From Bacteroidota bacterium (GTDB lineage Bacteria; Bacteroidota; Bacteroidia; Bacteroidales; Prolixibacteraceae), in NCBI GenBank assembly GCA_013203755.1, contig JABMPI010000329.1, positions 1 to 16,758 on the forward strand: a stretch of DNA of 16,758 bases. Reading direction: 5' to 3'. Shown in pieces: positions 7,882 to 16,099 of the stretch. Under the pieces are notes generated by a model. That model ran no database searches and was not told the DNA's origin. It saw only the letters and a list, made by a program, of their open reading frames with translations. Positions within the stretch are counted from its first letter, which is position 1. Every line of letters begins with the position of its first letter. Both the position numbers and the translations under genes were made by a program.

Positions 7882-8997
7882 ATGCAAAAAGAGAAATCTG
7901 ATTTCCCCGAATTAGAAAACCTCAGGAAAGAAATTTATGTTTTTAACCAACGGTTAACCAGAGTTGAGGCATCTCTTGATAGGATGAAAACCCAGGACAT
8001 TCAACACGACAATAACGAGATTATTCAATCCGAAGAAGAATTTGAATTTAATCTGCCATTTCAATCCGAAGGATCCATTGAATTTCGTGTGGGAGAATAT
8101 GGTATGGCCTGGCTTGGGAATGTTGTATTATTTTTTGGTATCACATTCCTTGTGGGTTATTTACGAAGTAATGGAAATTTTATATTCTCAACGTTAATGG
8201 GATTTGTTTCTGTTGCCGGAATTTATGTTTGTTCGCATTATACACGTAATTCATATTCATATCTGTCGAAACTTTTTGCATATAATGCGCATTTACTTCT
8301 CTATTTTTTCACACTCCGACTTCACTTTTTTCAAAATAATCCTTTGATTCAAAATGAAACTCTCGGATTAGTCATTTTGATCGCGGTAAGCATTGCTCTT
8401 TTATATAGGGCTCTTCGAAAAAATTCACAATTGCTTACCGGAATTGTTTTGCTTTTGTTGGTTGCTTCAGGAATTTTTGGTAATTCAACAAATGTAATGG
8501 CTGGAATTGCCGCTGTTACAACTTTATTGGCTGTTATTTTATACTATCGGTATGGTTGGTTGAAATTGACATTTGTATTTATTTTTCTTATTTATCTGGC
8601 ACATTTAAATTGGTTATTAAACAATCCTTTAATGGGAAATAGCCTGGAATTTATTAAATCTCCCGGAGCCGGATATTTATTTTTTATTGCTACTGGTTTT
8701 ATTTTCTCAATACTGGCACTTATTCCAAAAAAAGAAGATATTTCAAATGAATTTATAATTTCCTCCATAATATGGAATGGGTTGGGTTTTTCATTTATTC
8801 TGGCACTTATTATTATTACTTATTTTCAGGAGAATTATGTCCCTATTTTTGCTTCAATAACTTTGTTTTGTTTGGTCTTTTCCATAATTCTCAAATTACG
8901 GTCTTTTCTAAAAATCACTGCCTCGATGTATGTGCTTTACGGATTTCTGGCACTGAGTGTAGTCATTTTTGGAATTTATGGATTACCAAAGTCTTAG
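7882..8997 (+). CDS. DUF2339 membrane protein, N-terminal part before in-frame TAG
   Basis: A 371-residue product with a charged N-terminus that looks coiled-coil (about residues 8-36), an acidic linker, and then many consecutive membrane helices starting at the VGEYGMAWLGNVVLFFG segment near 71. This layout is that of DUF2339 predicted membrane proteins, whose function is unknown. The frame stops at a TAG (8995-8997) after GLPKS. The very same frame continues open for 180 codons with matching hydrophobic character, so this is most likely the first two thirds of a 551-residue gene. Either the stop is real (truncated or inactivated protein, or readthrough) or it is a sequencing error. The gene lies 63 bases behind NrfD of module 1, inside the respiratory operon, suggesting a role in assembling or stabilising the complex; this is inference. 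Confidence 0.72.
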   Translation: MQKEKSDFPELENLRKEIYVFNQRLTRVEASLDRMKTQDIQHDNNEIIQSEEEFEFNLPFQSEGSIEFRVGEYGMAWLGNVVLFFGITFLVGYLRSNGNFIFSTLMGFVSVAGIYVCSHYTRNSYSYLSKLFAYNAHLLLYFFTLRLHFFQNNPLIQNETLGLVILIAVSIALLYRALRKNSQLLTGIVLLLLVASGIFGNSTNVMAGIAAVTTLLAVILYYRYGWLKLTFVFIFLIYLAHLNWLLNNPLMGNSLEFIKSPGAGYLFFIATGFIFSILALIPKKEDISNEFIISSIIWNGLGFSFILALIIITYFQENYVPIFASITLFCLVFSIILKLRSFLKITASMYVLYGFLALSVVIFGIYGLPKS

Positions 8998-9537
8998 ACG
9001 TTTTTTGCTGTTCAGAGTTTACTGGTTGTTTCAATGGCACTGTGGTTTCGTTCGCGTTTTATGGTAATTATGAACACAATTCTGTTCCTGGCTTTTATGT
9101 TATTCTGTCTGAATGATTCCGTTAGTCACCACACTGCCAATTTTTCGTTTATGCTTGTTGCATTTATTTCTGCGCGAGTAATAAATTGGAAAAAGGATAG
9201 ATTAAATATTAAAACTGAGTTTGTCAGGAACATTTACCTGATTGCCGGGCTTTTAATGACAATGATTGCCCTTTACCAGATTTGTCCCGAATCATATATT
9301 ACGGCTTCATGGATTTGTGTTGCAGTAATTCTTTTTTTATTAAGTCTTTTAATTAAAAATATCAAATACAGGTGGCTGGCAATAACTGCAATGGTTGTTT
9401 CGGCAATTCGGTTAATTTTTGTTGATATGTCGAGTATTGATATAGGTTACAGGGTTTTAATATTTCTTGTTCTTGCAATTATTTCAATTGTTGTATCTAT
9501 TTTATACACGAGATCTTTTGGGAAAAAGAAGGAATGA
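8998..9537 (+). pseudogene. DUF2339 membrane protein, C-terminal part after in-frame TAG
   Basis: This is the continuation of the DUF2339 gene in the identical frame, 179 codons plus stop, directly after the TAG. The first codons (TFFAVQSLLVVS) carry on a membrane helix, then come MALWFRSRF and about five further helices, ending in a basic tail GKKKE. A separate protein of 167 residues could start at the ATG at 9034. It would then begin inside a helix and lack the N-terminal soluble region, which argues for one broken gene rather than two real ones. There is no frameshift and no other lesion visible between the halves. If translation restarts, the two halves might still assemble in the membrane. 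Confidence 0.6.
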
Positions 9538-9624
9538 AATGTTTTTATGGATCACTCAAAAGAGAGTGGAAAGGAAGATTCTTTCGATTACAAAAAAAAT
9601 ATCCATTTGAAAAGTAAAACAATT

Positions 9625-10200
9625 ATGAAGGAAAAATATTTCAATAAGAGTAAAATTTCGGCTCTTTTAACCATGTTATTTGTTACACTGTTTTTTGCGT
9701 GTTCAAATACAGAAAATAAAGAGCGTAGTAAGAAAAATATAACGGTATCAGAAATTAGAAGTTCAGGGAATGAAATAGAAAATGCAATAGAAGCACCACC
9801 TTTCACCGATGGGATTTTTCCTTGCAATGATTGTCATTCAGAAATTGAACCCAATTCAACCAGAAGAGAATTGGTGGATATGCACGATGATATTACTGCC
9901 ATTTTCGATCACGATAGTGAAAACCGCTGGTGCCTCGATTGCCACGATATGAATAACAGGGATTCGTTAAAGCTGGCCAGCGGAAAATTACTCGATTTTA
10001 AAGAATCGTATAAACTTTGCGGGCAGTGCCATGGTGAGAAACTAAGAGACTGGAAAGTTGGAGTACATGGGAAAAGGACAGGTGAATGGAATGGCAAAAA
10101 AGAATACTTACTCTGTGTCCATTGTCATAATCCACACACTCCAAAATTTAAAGAATTAACACCCGAACCGCCACCAGTACCGCAGGAAGAAATTAACTAA
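9625..10200 (+). CDS. Tetraheme cytochrome c lipoprotein (module 2)
   Basis: A 191-residue secreted cytochrome. From the ATG at 9625 it has a lipoprotein signal peptide (basic MKEKYFNKSK, hydrophobic core, lipobox-like FFAC with Cys26). The frame is open further upstream to an ATG at 9547, but those 26 residues are polar and would bury the signal, so 9625 is preferred. Four CxxCH sites bind haem: Cys67-His71, Cys103-His107, Cys132-His136 and Cys164-His168. His87, His96, His148 and His171 are possible distal ligands. The C-terminus is Pro/Glu-rich. It heads the second cytochrome/FeS/NrfD set and differs from the first cytochrome in its lipid rather than helix anchor. A role as electron carrier for the downstream FeS subunit is expected from context. 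Confidence 0.83.
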   Translation: MKEKYFNKSKISALLTMLFVTLFFACSNTENKERSKKNITVSEIRSSGNEIENAIEAPPFTDGIFPCNDCHSEIEPNSTRRELVDMHDDITAIFDHDSENRWCLDCHDMNNRDSLKLASGKLLDFKESYKLCGQCHGEKLRDWKVGVHGKRTGEWNGKKEYLLCVHCHNPHTPKFKELTPEPPPVPQEEIN

Positions 10201-10228
10201 TTTTTATGAATTGAAAATTCCGGAAAAT

Positions 10229-11119
10229 ATGAAAAAAAATAAATCCAGAAGGTCGTTCCTTAAAAATATTTCATTGGCATCATTCTCTGCACTTGCCCTT
10301 TCAGGATGTAATATGGAGGAAATTGAAGAATTCCTGCAAAAAAACTTCAGAACTTTAAGCAAGGAAGAAAAAGATGAAATAATCAAAAAATTAGAAGTAA
10401 AATACAAAGAAAAATACGATAAAGATTTTCATGTTTCTGCAAAACCTGCCATGGATGAAGTTTTGTTTGGATATGCTTTGGATTTATCGAGATGTGTTGG
10501 GTGCAGAAAATGTGTATATGCTTGTGTAGGCGAAAATAATCAATCGCGTGATCCACAAATTCACTGGATACAAGTGCTACAAATGGAAAATGAAAAAGGA
10601 ATTGATTTTGCCCATTCCAATGTTCATTATAATCCAGAAAAAGTTCCTGAAAAAGGACATTTCTATGTTCCTGTGGCATGTCAGCAATGCCGAAATCCCC
10701 AATGCACAACCGTTTGTCCTGTAAAAGCTACCTGGCAAGAACCCGATGGGATTGTGGTTATTGACTACAACTGGTGCATTGGATGCAGGTATTGTATGGC
10801 GGCTTGCCCTTATGGAGCAAGGCATTTTAATTGGGGCAAGCCAAATGTTCCGACCGAAGAAATAAATACTGAAATGCATTATTTGGGAAACCGCCCAAGA
10901 ATGAAAGGAGTAGTTGAAAAATGTACTTTTTGTATTCAAAGAGTTCGTGAAGGCAAATATCCTTCTTGTGTTGAAGTTTGCCCGGTAGGAGCCAGAAAAT
11001 TCGGAAATCTGTTAGATCCGGAAAGTGAAATCAGATATATTTTAGAAAATAAACGCGTGCTTGTATTAAAAGAAGAATTAAACACGCAGCCAAAATTCTA
11101 TTATTTCTTTGGAGTTTAA
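10229..11119 (+). CDS. Tat-exported DsrO/HmcB-like four-cluster [4Fe-4S] subunit (module 2)
   Basis: A 296-residue electron-transfer subunit. The ATG at 10229 places SRRSFLK at residues 6-12 as a twin-arginine signal; a TTG at 10211 would add six residues and is less likely. The signal ends in a perfect lipobox LSGC (24-27), so the protein may be a Tat-exported lipoprotein. A charged helical stretch (about 29-66) follows. Sixteen cysteines lie in four cluster sets: 89/92/95/99, 151/154/159/163, 183/186/189/193 and 232/235/247/251. The layout, with an inserted stretch between the first two sets and CVGCRKCVYAC at the first, resembles DsrO and HmcB of transmembrane redox complexes. It is longer than its counterpart in module 1 and clearly diverged from it. 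It sits between the lipoprotein cytochrome and the second NrfD gene. Confidence 0.87.
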   Translation: MKKNKSRRSFLKNISLASFSALALSGCNMEEIEEFLQKNFRTLSKEEKDEIIKKLEVKYKEKYDKDFHVSAKPAMDEVLFGYALDLSRCVGCRKCVYACVGENNQSRDPQIHWIQVLQMENEKGIDFAHSNVHYNPEKVPEKGHFYVPVACQQCRNPQCTTVCPVKATWQEPDGIVVIDYNWCIGCRYCMAACPYGARHFNWGKPNVPTEEINTEMHYLGNRPRMKGVVEKCTFCIQRVREGKYPSCVEVCPVGARKFGNLLDPESEIRYILENKRVLVLKEELNTQPKFYYFFGV

Positions 11120-11196
11120 TGGGATTCGCACTTTGTTTTGATTCAATAAAATTATAACGCAATTCTATTTTAGAAAATTATTTAATAAATCTAAAT

Positions 11197-12423
11197 ATGA
11201 ACTTTATTCGTTTTATCACAGGTAGTATAAAATTAATTCTTCACGGTACTAAAGCATATTATGCATGGTTATTTTTTTTGCTGGTACTAATTATTTGGGG
11301 AGGATTTGGATATGCAGAGCAATTAAAAGATGGTTTGATAACAACAAACATGCGCGATTCTGTGTCCTGGGCTTTTTATATCGGGAACTTTACATTTCTT
11401 GTGGGAGTGGCAGCAGCAGCAGTTATGTTGGTTATTCCAGCCTATATTTATGATTGGAAACCGATTAAGGAAATTGTAATCTTTGGCGAATTACTGGCCG
11501 TTTGTGCAGTAATTATGTGTATTTCTTTTATCGTTGTAGATATTGGAAATCCACTTCGGTTTTGGCACATGTTGCCTCTGTTGGGTACAATGAATTTTCC
11601 ATATTCTATGTTATCCTGGGATTTTTTCTTTTTGCTAGCCTATTTAATAATTAATTTAATTGTAGTAATACATTTATTATATTCAATTTTTTATAAAAAA
11701 GAATACAAGAAAAAATTGGTTTTAACCCTTGTTTTTATAAGCATTCCAATGGCAGTTGGTATTCATACGGTAACTGCATTTTTATATAATGCATTACCTG
11801 CCCGTCCTTTTTGGAACAGTGCTTTACTAGCTCCCCGGTTTTTGGCATCGGCTTTTTGTTCTGGTCCTGCCATTCTTCTTATTCTGTTTCAAATACTCAG
11901 GAAAATAACAAAATTTGAAATAAAAGATGAGGCCTTATGGACGATTGCCGAATTGATGGTATATGCAATGTTTATTTACTTGTTTTTTACAGTAACCGAG
12001 CTTTTTAAAGAATTTTATTCAGGAACAGAACATCTATTATACTGGAAGTATTTACTTTTTGGAATAGGCGATAACAAAGAAATTGTATTTTTCAGTTGGT
12101 CGTCCATTAGTATGGGTTTTGTTGCATTTATACTTTTTCTGATTCCTAAAACCAGAAAAAAATTCGTTACAATGAATATTGGCGCAGTGCTTATTTATGC
12201 CAGTGTTTATACTGAAAAAGGAATTGCGTTGATTATCCCCGGATTTACTCCTGATGTTTTGGGACAAATTTTTGTTTACACACCATCTTGGACCGAAATT
12301 AGAACGGCAGCGATGATATTTTCGCTCGGCTTTTTGCTTTTTACTTTTTTAGTAAAAGTTGCAATAGCCATTGTGTTTGAAGATTATAATATTGATGTTT
12401 TAAACAAAACAAAGAAAATTTAA
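11197..12423 (+). CDS. DsrP/HmcC-like NrfD-family membrane subunit (module 2)
   Basis: A 408-residue polytopic membrane protein with about ten helices. Features of the DsrP/HmcC branch of the NrfD family are visible. GGFGYAEQLKDGL with TNMRDSVSWAFYIGNF lies after the first helix, followed by an Ala-rich VGVAAAAVMLVIPAY helix. DIGNPLRFWHML lies near the middle, and EKGIALIIPGFTPDVLGQI with YTPSWTEI lies near the C-terminus. DsrP and its relatives exchange electrons between menaquinone and a periplasmic FeS/cytochrome pair. The gene follows the FeS gene after a 77-base gap and is the last of the operon, with a strong terminator about 175 bases downstream. The DsrM, DsrK and DsrJ partners of true Dsr complexes are not present in the window, so the name DsrP is not assigned. 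Confidence 0.85.
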   Translation: MNFIRFITGSIKLILHGTKAYYAWLFFLLVLIIWGGFGYAEQLKDGLITTNMRDSVSWAFYIGNFTFLVGVAAAAVMLVIPAYIYDWKPIKEIVIFGELLAVCAVIMCISFIVVDIGNPLRFWHMLPLLGTMNFPYSMLSWDFFFLLAYLIINLIVVIHLLYSIFYKKEYKKKLVLTLVFISIPMAVGIHTVTAFLYNALPARPFWNSALLAPRFLASAFCSGPAILLILFQILRKITKFEIKDEALWTIAELMVYAMFIYLFFTVTELFKEFYSGTEHLLYWKYLLFGIGDNKEIVFFSWSSISMGFVAFILFLIPKTRKKFVTMNIGAVLIYASVYTEKGIALIIPGFTPDVLGQIFVYTPSWTEIRTAAMIFSLGFLLFTFLVKVAIAIVFEDYNIDVLNKTKKI

Positions 12424-12596
12424 AAACTCCTCGTATAATTTATAAATATTTCTGCCCCTACCTGAATAAAATCTCCTAATTAGGTTGTAACCTTTATGTG
12501 TCCTGTTGTTGGTTGATTCATTTATCCACTTTTTGTCCATACTTCCAAAAAAGGAAAAAATTACATTAAATAACGAGTACAAAACAAATACAAGAT

Positions 12597-12622
12597 AAGG
12601 TACACCACGGTGTACTTTTTTT
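12597..12622 (+). terminator. Intrinsic terminator of the respiratory operon
   Basis: A hairpin with stem GTACAC (12600-12605) and GTGTAC (12610-12615) around a CACG loop, extendable outward by A/G with T pairs, is followed by seven T (12616-12622). It faces the plus strand, downstream of the last NrfD gene. The rest of the 266-base spacer 12424-12689 shows nothing else, and no equally clear terminator for the minus-strand receptor gene. Confidence 0.75.
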
Positions 12623-12689
12623 AGACTTCAATTTTATTTTCGAAAGGTATTATTGATTAAAAAACAAGCAAGAGAAAAACATCTAAATA

Positions 12690-15236
12690 TTAAAACTCCA
12701 TCTTTAAAAACAGAGTAGGAGTAAACGGAACGGCTTCTGCATAAATTCCAACCAAATTAATTTCATCAACAGTAGAACGACGTAAGTTGGAATATTTTAT
12801 ATTATGGGTATCCAACACATTCAAAACAGAAATTCCCACCTCCGCCTTAACTTTTCCCTGACGGAATTTATAAACCAAGGCCGCATCCAATCTTTTGTAA
12901 TCCTTATTTAACGAAATGCCCTCTTCTGTTTCAAAATTATACCGTTCGAAACCGGAACCGTAAACATAGTTAGCAGAAAGATATAACGATTTGAAATTGA
13001 ATATTCCGGCAAATTTTATTTCGTGTGCCTGATGATGTGGAGCCAACTTGTAATAGTCTCTAGAATAGAAAGGATAATGTTCCTCAGTTTTGCTAACTGT
13101 GTAAGAAATCCAGGCTACATGTTTTTTATACTCTTTTTTGAGGTAAAAGTCCAAACCATAACTCCTTGCATTTCCCCTGTAAAATCCCTGCTCTAAATTT
13201 TTTGCCCCGTTAAAAAACTGTGTTAAACCACTGGTGGTTTTATGGTATCCTTCGGCGCTAAAAGCAAATCCGTTTTTATTGAAAGAAAATCCCGCCACCC
13301 AATGTTCCGCATTAATTACAGGAATAGCATTCCCATCGCTGTTTGTCCAGAAATACGAATAGTTATAGGAACTGTCTACCACAGAAGTTTTTGCCATAAA
13401 CTGGTTGTACAATCCCCAGGATGCATTTAATTTTAAACCTTCCGTTAAACGAATTGAAGTAGAAACGCGTGGTTCGGCAAACCATTTTTTTAATTCGGTG
13501 GAATAAATAATACGCAACCCGGTTTTAAGCTCCATAAACTTACCAATTGGCAACTCATCCTGCATGTAAGAAATAATGCGTGGCGACTTTGTATTTAAAT
13601 CAATAATTTCGTTGGCAAACGATTTCCTCGAAAGTTGAACATTGTTATTGATTGCCCCTGCACCAACAATTAAATTATGTCCTTTTACTAACGAAAATGT
13701 GTGTTCTGCATTTATAGTTATTTCGTCTACATTATTTTCGGAAACAATATTTTTCGTGATTCGATGTGTTCCCTTCCTTGTATTTTCATTTTTATTTTGT
13801 TCCTCTGCCACTCTATCAAAAAGCGAATAACTGGCAGTTAATTTTGTTGAATTTCCATTTTGCCCAGGAAAACTAAATTGCAAAGAACTTCCCAACTGCC
13901 GATTCCTTTCCTCTTCGCTACGTGTAATTATATTATTAAAATATTCACCTTCCATATCATAAAAAAAAGTATCTCCTCCGCCATATAAACTCAACGATAA
14001 CTGGCTTCCATTATCTCCTCTGTAGGAATATTTTAGGTTAGCATCTCTAAAATTGAAGTTAGGATTAACGGTAAAATCAATTCCACTTTCAACTCCTCCG
14101 TTCATAGAATGCTGACCTCCATTTCCGTTGTTCCTCTGAAAAAGATTTAAATTAGTTGGGTCGTACAATTGATAATAAGTTTGTCGGTAAGCACCCAAAA
14201 CAGACGACTTTTTCGAAAGTGGAATCTCGAGTAAAGAATTTAAAGTTGTAGTATTTATATTGAATGTAAAAGTTGGTTTTTGCAGGGTTCCGTTCTTCCC
14301 GGTTATATCAACAATTCCGCCAACTCTGCCACCGTAACGCGCTTCGTAACCACCCTTCATTACCTCAATATTTTTTACCATAAAAGGGTTTACCACACTT
14401 ATGTTATCGTTGAAGTTTTTCAAACCAAAAATGGTAAAACCATCAAATTGAATTTTGCTGTGACTTTCGTACCCACCCCAAATTAACAAATCGTTTGATT
14501 GTTCGCCTGCCGCCAAAATACCAGGCATTAAACGCAATAAATTAAAGACTGAATTATCGCCATGGCCGGGTAAAACCGGAGCAATTCTGTGGTTAATTTT
14601 TATTCGTCCCGCTTTGTCACCAATTAAAGTCGACTTTTCAACCAAATTTCCTTCCACCTTAATTTCGGCAATCCGCTCAATCTGAGGATTCAATAAAAAC
14701 TTTCTATTCACACTATTAGTAAGCGTGGTATCGTAAATAAAATAACCCAAATGCGAAATTTGCAAATCGAAAGTAGAATCTGCGGATGCGATAAAATTAA
14801 AATTTCCTTGCTGGTCGGACTGAACCAATTTTTCGTTTATAATAATATATGAAAATGGTAGGGGCTCGTACGTTTGAGCTTCCAAAACCTGACCCGAAAT
14901 TTGAGTAAGAGCAGGACTTAGCTTTTTCTCTTTCTTTTCTAAAATTGGAATAATTACAAAAACACCACCACTCTTTTCCAGTTCGAAAGGTAAATCTTTT
15001 AACAGGAATGAAAGTGCCTCGTCTTCGGATTGGAAAGTTCTATTAAGCGAAATTGAATAGTTGGAAAGTAAATCATTATCGAATGCAAACTGAATTCCAT
15101 AACTCTCCCGCAAATCGAGTAAAACTCGACTTAAAGAGGTTTTCTGAACATTAATTTTTATTCTTTTTGCTGTTTGCGCAGTAACCTGAAATAGAAACAG
15201 GAACATAAAAACAACAAGCCATCCATATTTAGCCAT
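12690..15236 (-). CDS. TonB-dependent outer-membrane receptor with STN domain
   Basis: An 848-residue outer-membrane receptor. Signal peptide 1-20 (cleavage VTA). An STN domain at about 27-97 (KINVQKTSLSRVLLDL onward) contacts the FecR anti-sigma factor. A carboxypeptidase-regulatory-like beta-sandwich lies at about 112-185 (ISGQVLEAQTYEPLPF). The plug at about 200-315 carries GDNSVFNLLRLMPGI and VMKGGYEARYGGRVGGIVDI. A beta-barrel ending in an aromatic Phe (LKMEF) completes it. It should import a ligand using TonB energy and report ligand binding through the STN domain. Its ATG overlaps the FecR stop as TAATG, showing tight coupling. No SusD-like lipoprotein follows, so it is FecA-like rather than a SusC/D pair. 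The ligand is unknown; nothing visible nearby defines it. Confidence 0.92.
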   Translation of the reverse strand: MAKYGWLVVFMFLFLFQVTAQTAKRIKINVQKTSLSRVLLDLRESYGIQFAFDNDLLSNYSISLNRTFQSEDEALSFLLKDLPFELEKSGGVFVIIPILEKKEKKLSPALTQISGQVLEAQTYEPLPFSYIIINEKLVQSDQQGNFNFIASADSTFDLQISHLGYFIYDTTLTNSVNRKFLLNPQIERIAEIKVEGNLVEKSTLIGDKAGRIKINHRIAPVLPGHGDNSVFNLLRLMPGILAAGEQSNDLLIWGGYESHSKIQFDGFTIFGLKNFNDNISVVNPFMVKNIEVMKGGYEARYGGRVGGIVDITGKNGTLQKPTFTFNINTTTLNSLLEIPLSKKSSVLGAYRQTYYQLYDPTNLNLFQRNNGNGGQHSMNGGVESGIDFTVNPNFNFRDANLKYSYRGDNGSQLSLSLYGGGDTFFYDMEGEYFNNIITRSEEERNRQLGSSLQFSFPGQNGNSTKLTASYSLFDRVAEEQNKNENTRKGTHRITKNIVSENNVDEITINAEHTFSLVKGHNLIVGAGAINNNVQLSRKSFANEIIDLNTKSPRIISYMQDELPIGKFMELKTGLRIIYSTELKKWFAEPRVSTSIRLTEGLKLNASWGLYNQFMAKTSVVDSSYNYSYFWTNSDGNAIPVINAEHWVAGFSFNKNGFAFSAEGYHKTTSGLTQFFNGAKNLEQGFYRGNARSYGLDFYLKKEYKKHVAWISYTVSKTEEHYPFYSRDYYKLAPHHQAHEIKFAGIFNFKSLYLSANYVYGSGFERYNFETEEGISLNKDYKRLDAALVYKFRQGKVKAEVGISVLNVLDTHNIKYSNLRRSTVDEINLVGIYAEAVPFTPTLFLKMEF

Positions 15237-16099
15237 TAACTTTCTCCCACAATCAGAAATACATTTTCCGATTGTTTTATATATTTTATATTCATCGATT
15301 TACATACAAAATCCAATACTTCCTCAACATTGTGTTTCTTCGGAAAATTGCTTGCAAAGTTACGATTATACAGCTTTGGGTGCAATTGAATGGTAACGCC
15401 GTATTGGCGTTCAACCTCTTCAAAAACCTCTTTCAACGGGCGACCGGCAAAAAAGAATTGGTTGTTTTTCCAGCTCACATAATTTTCTGCTTTGTTCTCT
15501 GTTTTCATTACAAATTTTCCATTTTCAATTTCAACATGGTTATTGGGATTTAAAAATACAGATTCGTTGGTATTTGAAACCACTTCTACTTTCCCTGTTA
15601 AACAAGTTACCCGGTATTGATTGTTGCGCGAATAAATATTAAACGATGTTCCCAAAACCCGCGTACTCCCATTTTCCGATTCTACTTCAAACCTTTTCCC
15701 TTTTTGAACATTAAAAAATCCTTCTCCCGCAAATTGCAATTTACGATTGTACATCCATTTTAATGGATAATATTTTAGCGTTGAACCGGCATTCATTTCA
15801 ACGGTTGAACCATCGGGGAGTTCTGCAACCATCTGTTCTCCAGGTTGACTAACTATTGTTTTTGAATAGAGAAAAGTTAAAGCACTAAAACCAAGTAAAA
15901 TTGCCACAACTGCAGCCGCACTCCATTTTACCATTTTCGGAAAGAGTGAAATAGATTTACCAGCAGGCTTTTTCGTTATTGAGCTTTCCAACTCAGCCCA
16001 AACATCCGCTTCCGGTTTATCCCACTCTATTTTTCCCTTTGAAAAGAACTCACTGCTCTTTTCCTCTAATTTGTTACTATGTAGACGTTTGTCATTCAT
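15236..16099 (-). CDS. FecR-family anti-sigma factor (DUF4974 C-terminus)
   Basis: A 287-residue single-pass inner-membrane regulator. The cytoplasmic N-terminal part (1-57) should bind the sigma factor. A membrane helix lies at about 58-78 (MVKWSAAAVVAILLGF nearby). The periplasmic FecR domain at about 83-180 has the diagnostic AELPDGSTVEMNAGSTLKY run and GEGFFNV, RFEVE, VLGTSFNIY strands. A DUF4974 domain closes the protein (about 212-283, starting FFFAGRPLKEVFEEVERQYGV), the part that meets the receptor STN domain. It overlaps the sigma gene by one base (TAATG) and the receptor gene likewise, so the three subunits are made from one message. It relays the ligand-bound state of the receptor to the ECF sigma factor. 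Confidence 0.92.
   Translation of the reverse strand: MNDKRLHSNKLEEKSSEFFSKGKIEWDKPEADVWAELESSITKKPAGKSISLFPKMVKWSAAAVVAILLGFSALTFLYSKTIVSQPGEQMVAELPDGSTVEMNAGSTLKYYPLKWMYNRKLQFAGEGFFNVQKGKRFEVESENGSTRVLGTSFNIYSRNNQYRVTCLTGKVEVVSNTNESVFLNPNNHVEIENGKFVMKTENKAENYVSWKNNQFFFAGRPLKEVFEEVERQYGVTIQLHPKLYNRNFASNFPKKHNVEEVLDFVCKSMNIKYIKQSENVFLIVGES

Noticed and set aside
9547..9624. Upstream ATG extension of the module 2 cytochrome
   Set aside because: It would add 26 polar residues in front of a clear lipoprotein signal peptide; the ATG at 9625 fits far better.
5422..12423. Identification as a complete Dsr, Nrf or alternative complex III operon
   Set aside because: DsrM/K/J, NrfA and the ActB-type large subunit are absent, and the haem count of the cytochromes (four each) does not match DsrJ, NrfB or ActA, so family names were used only as comparisons.
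12400..12582. 60-codon minus-strand ORF overlapping the end of the second NrfD gene
   Set aside because: It is antisense to a strong coding region at one end, has no recognisable motif, and runs through the spacer before the operon terminator.
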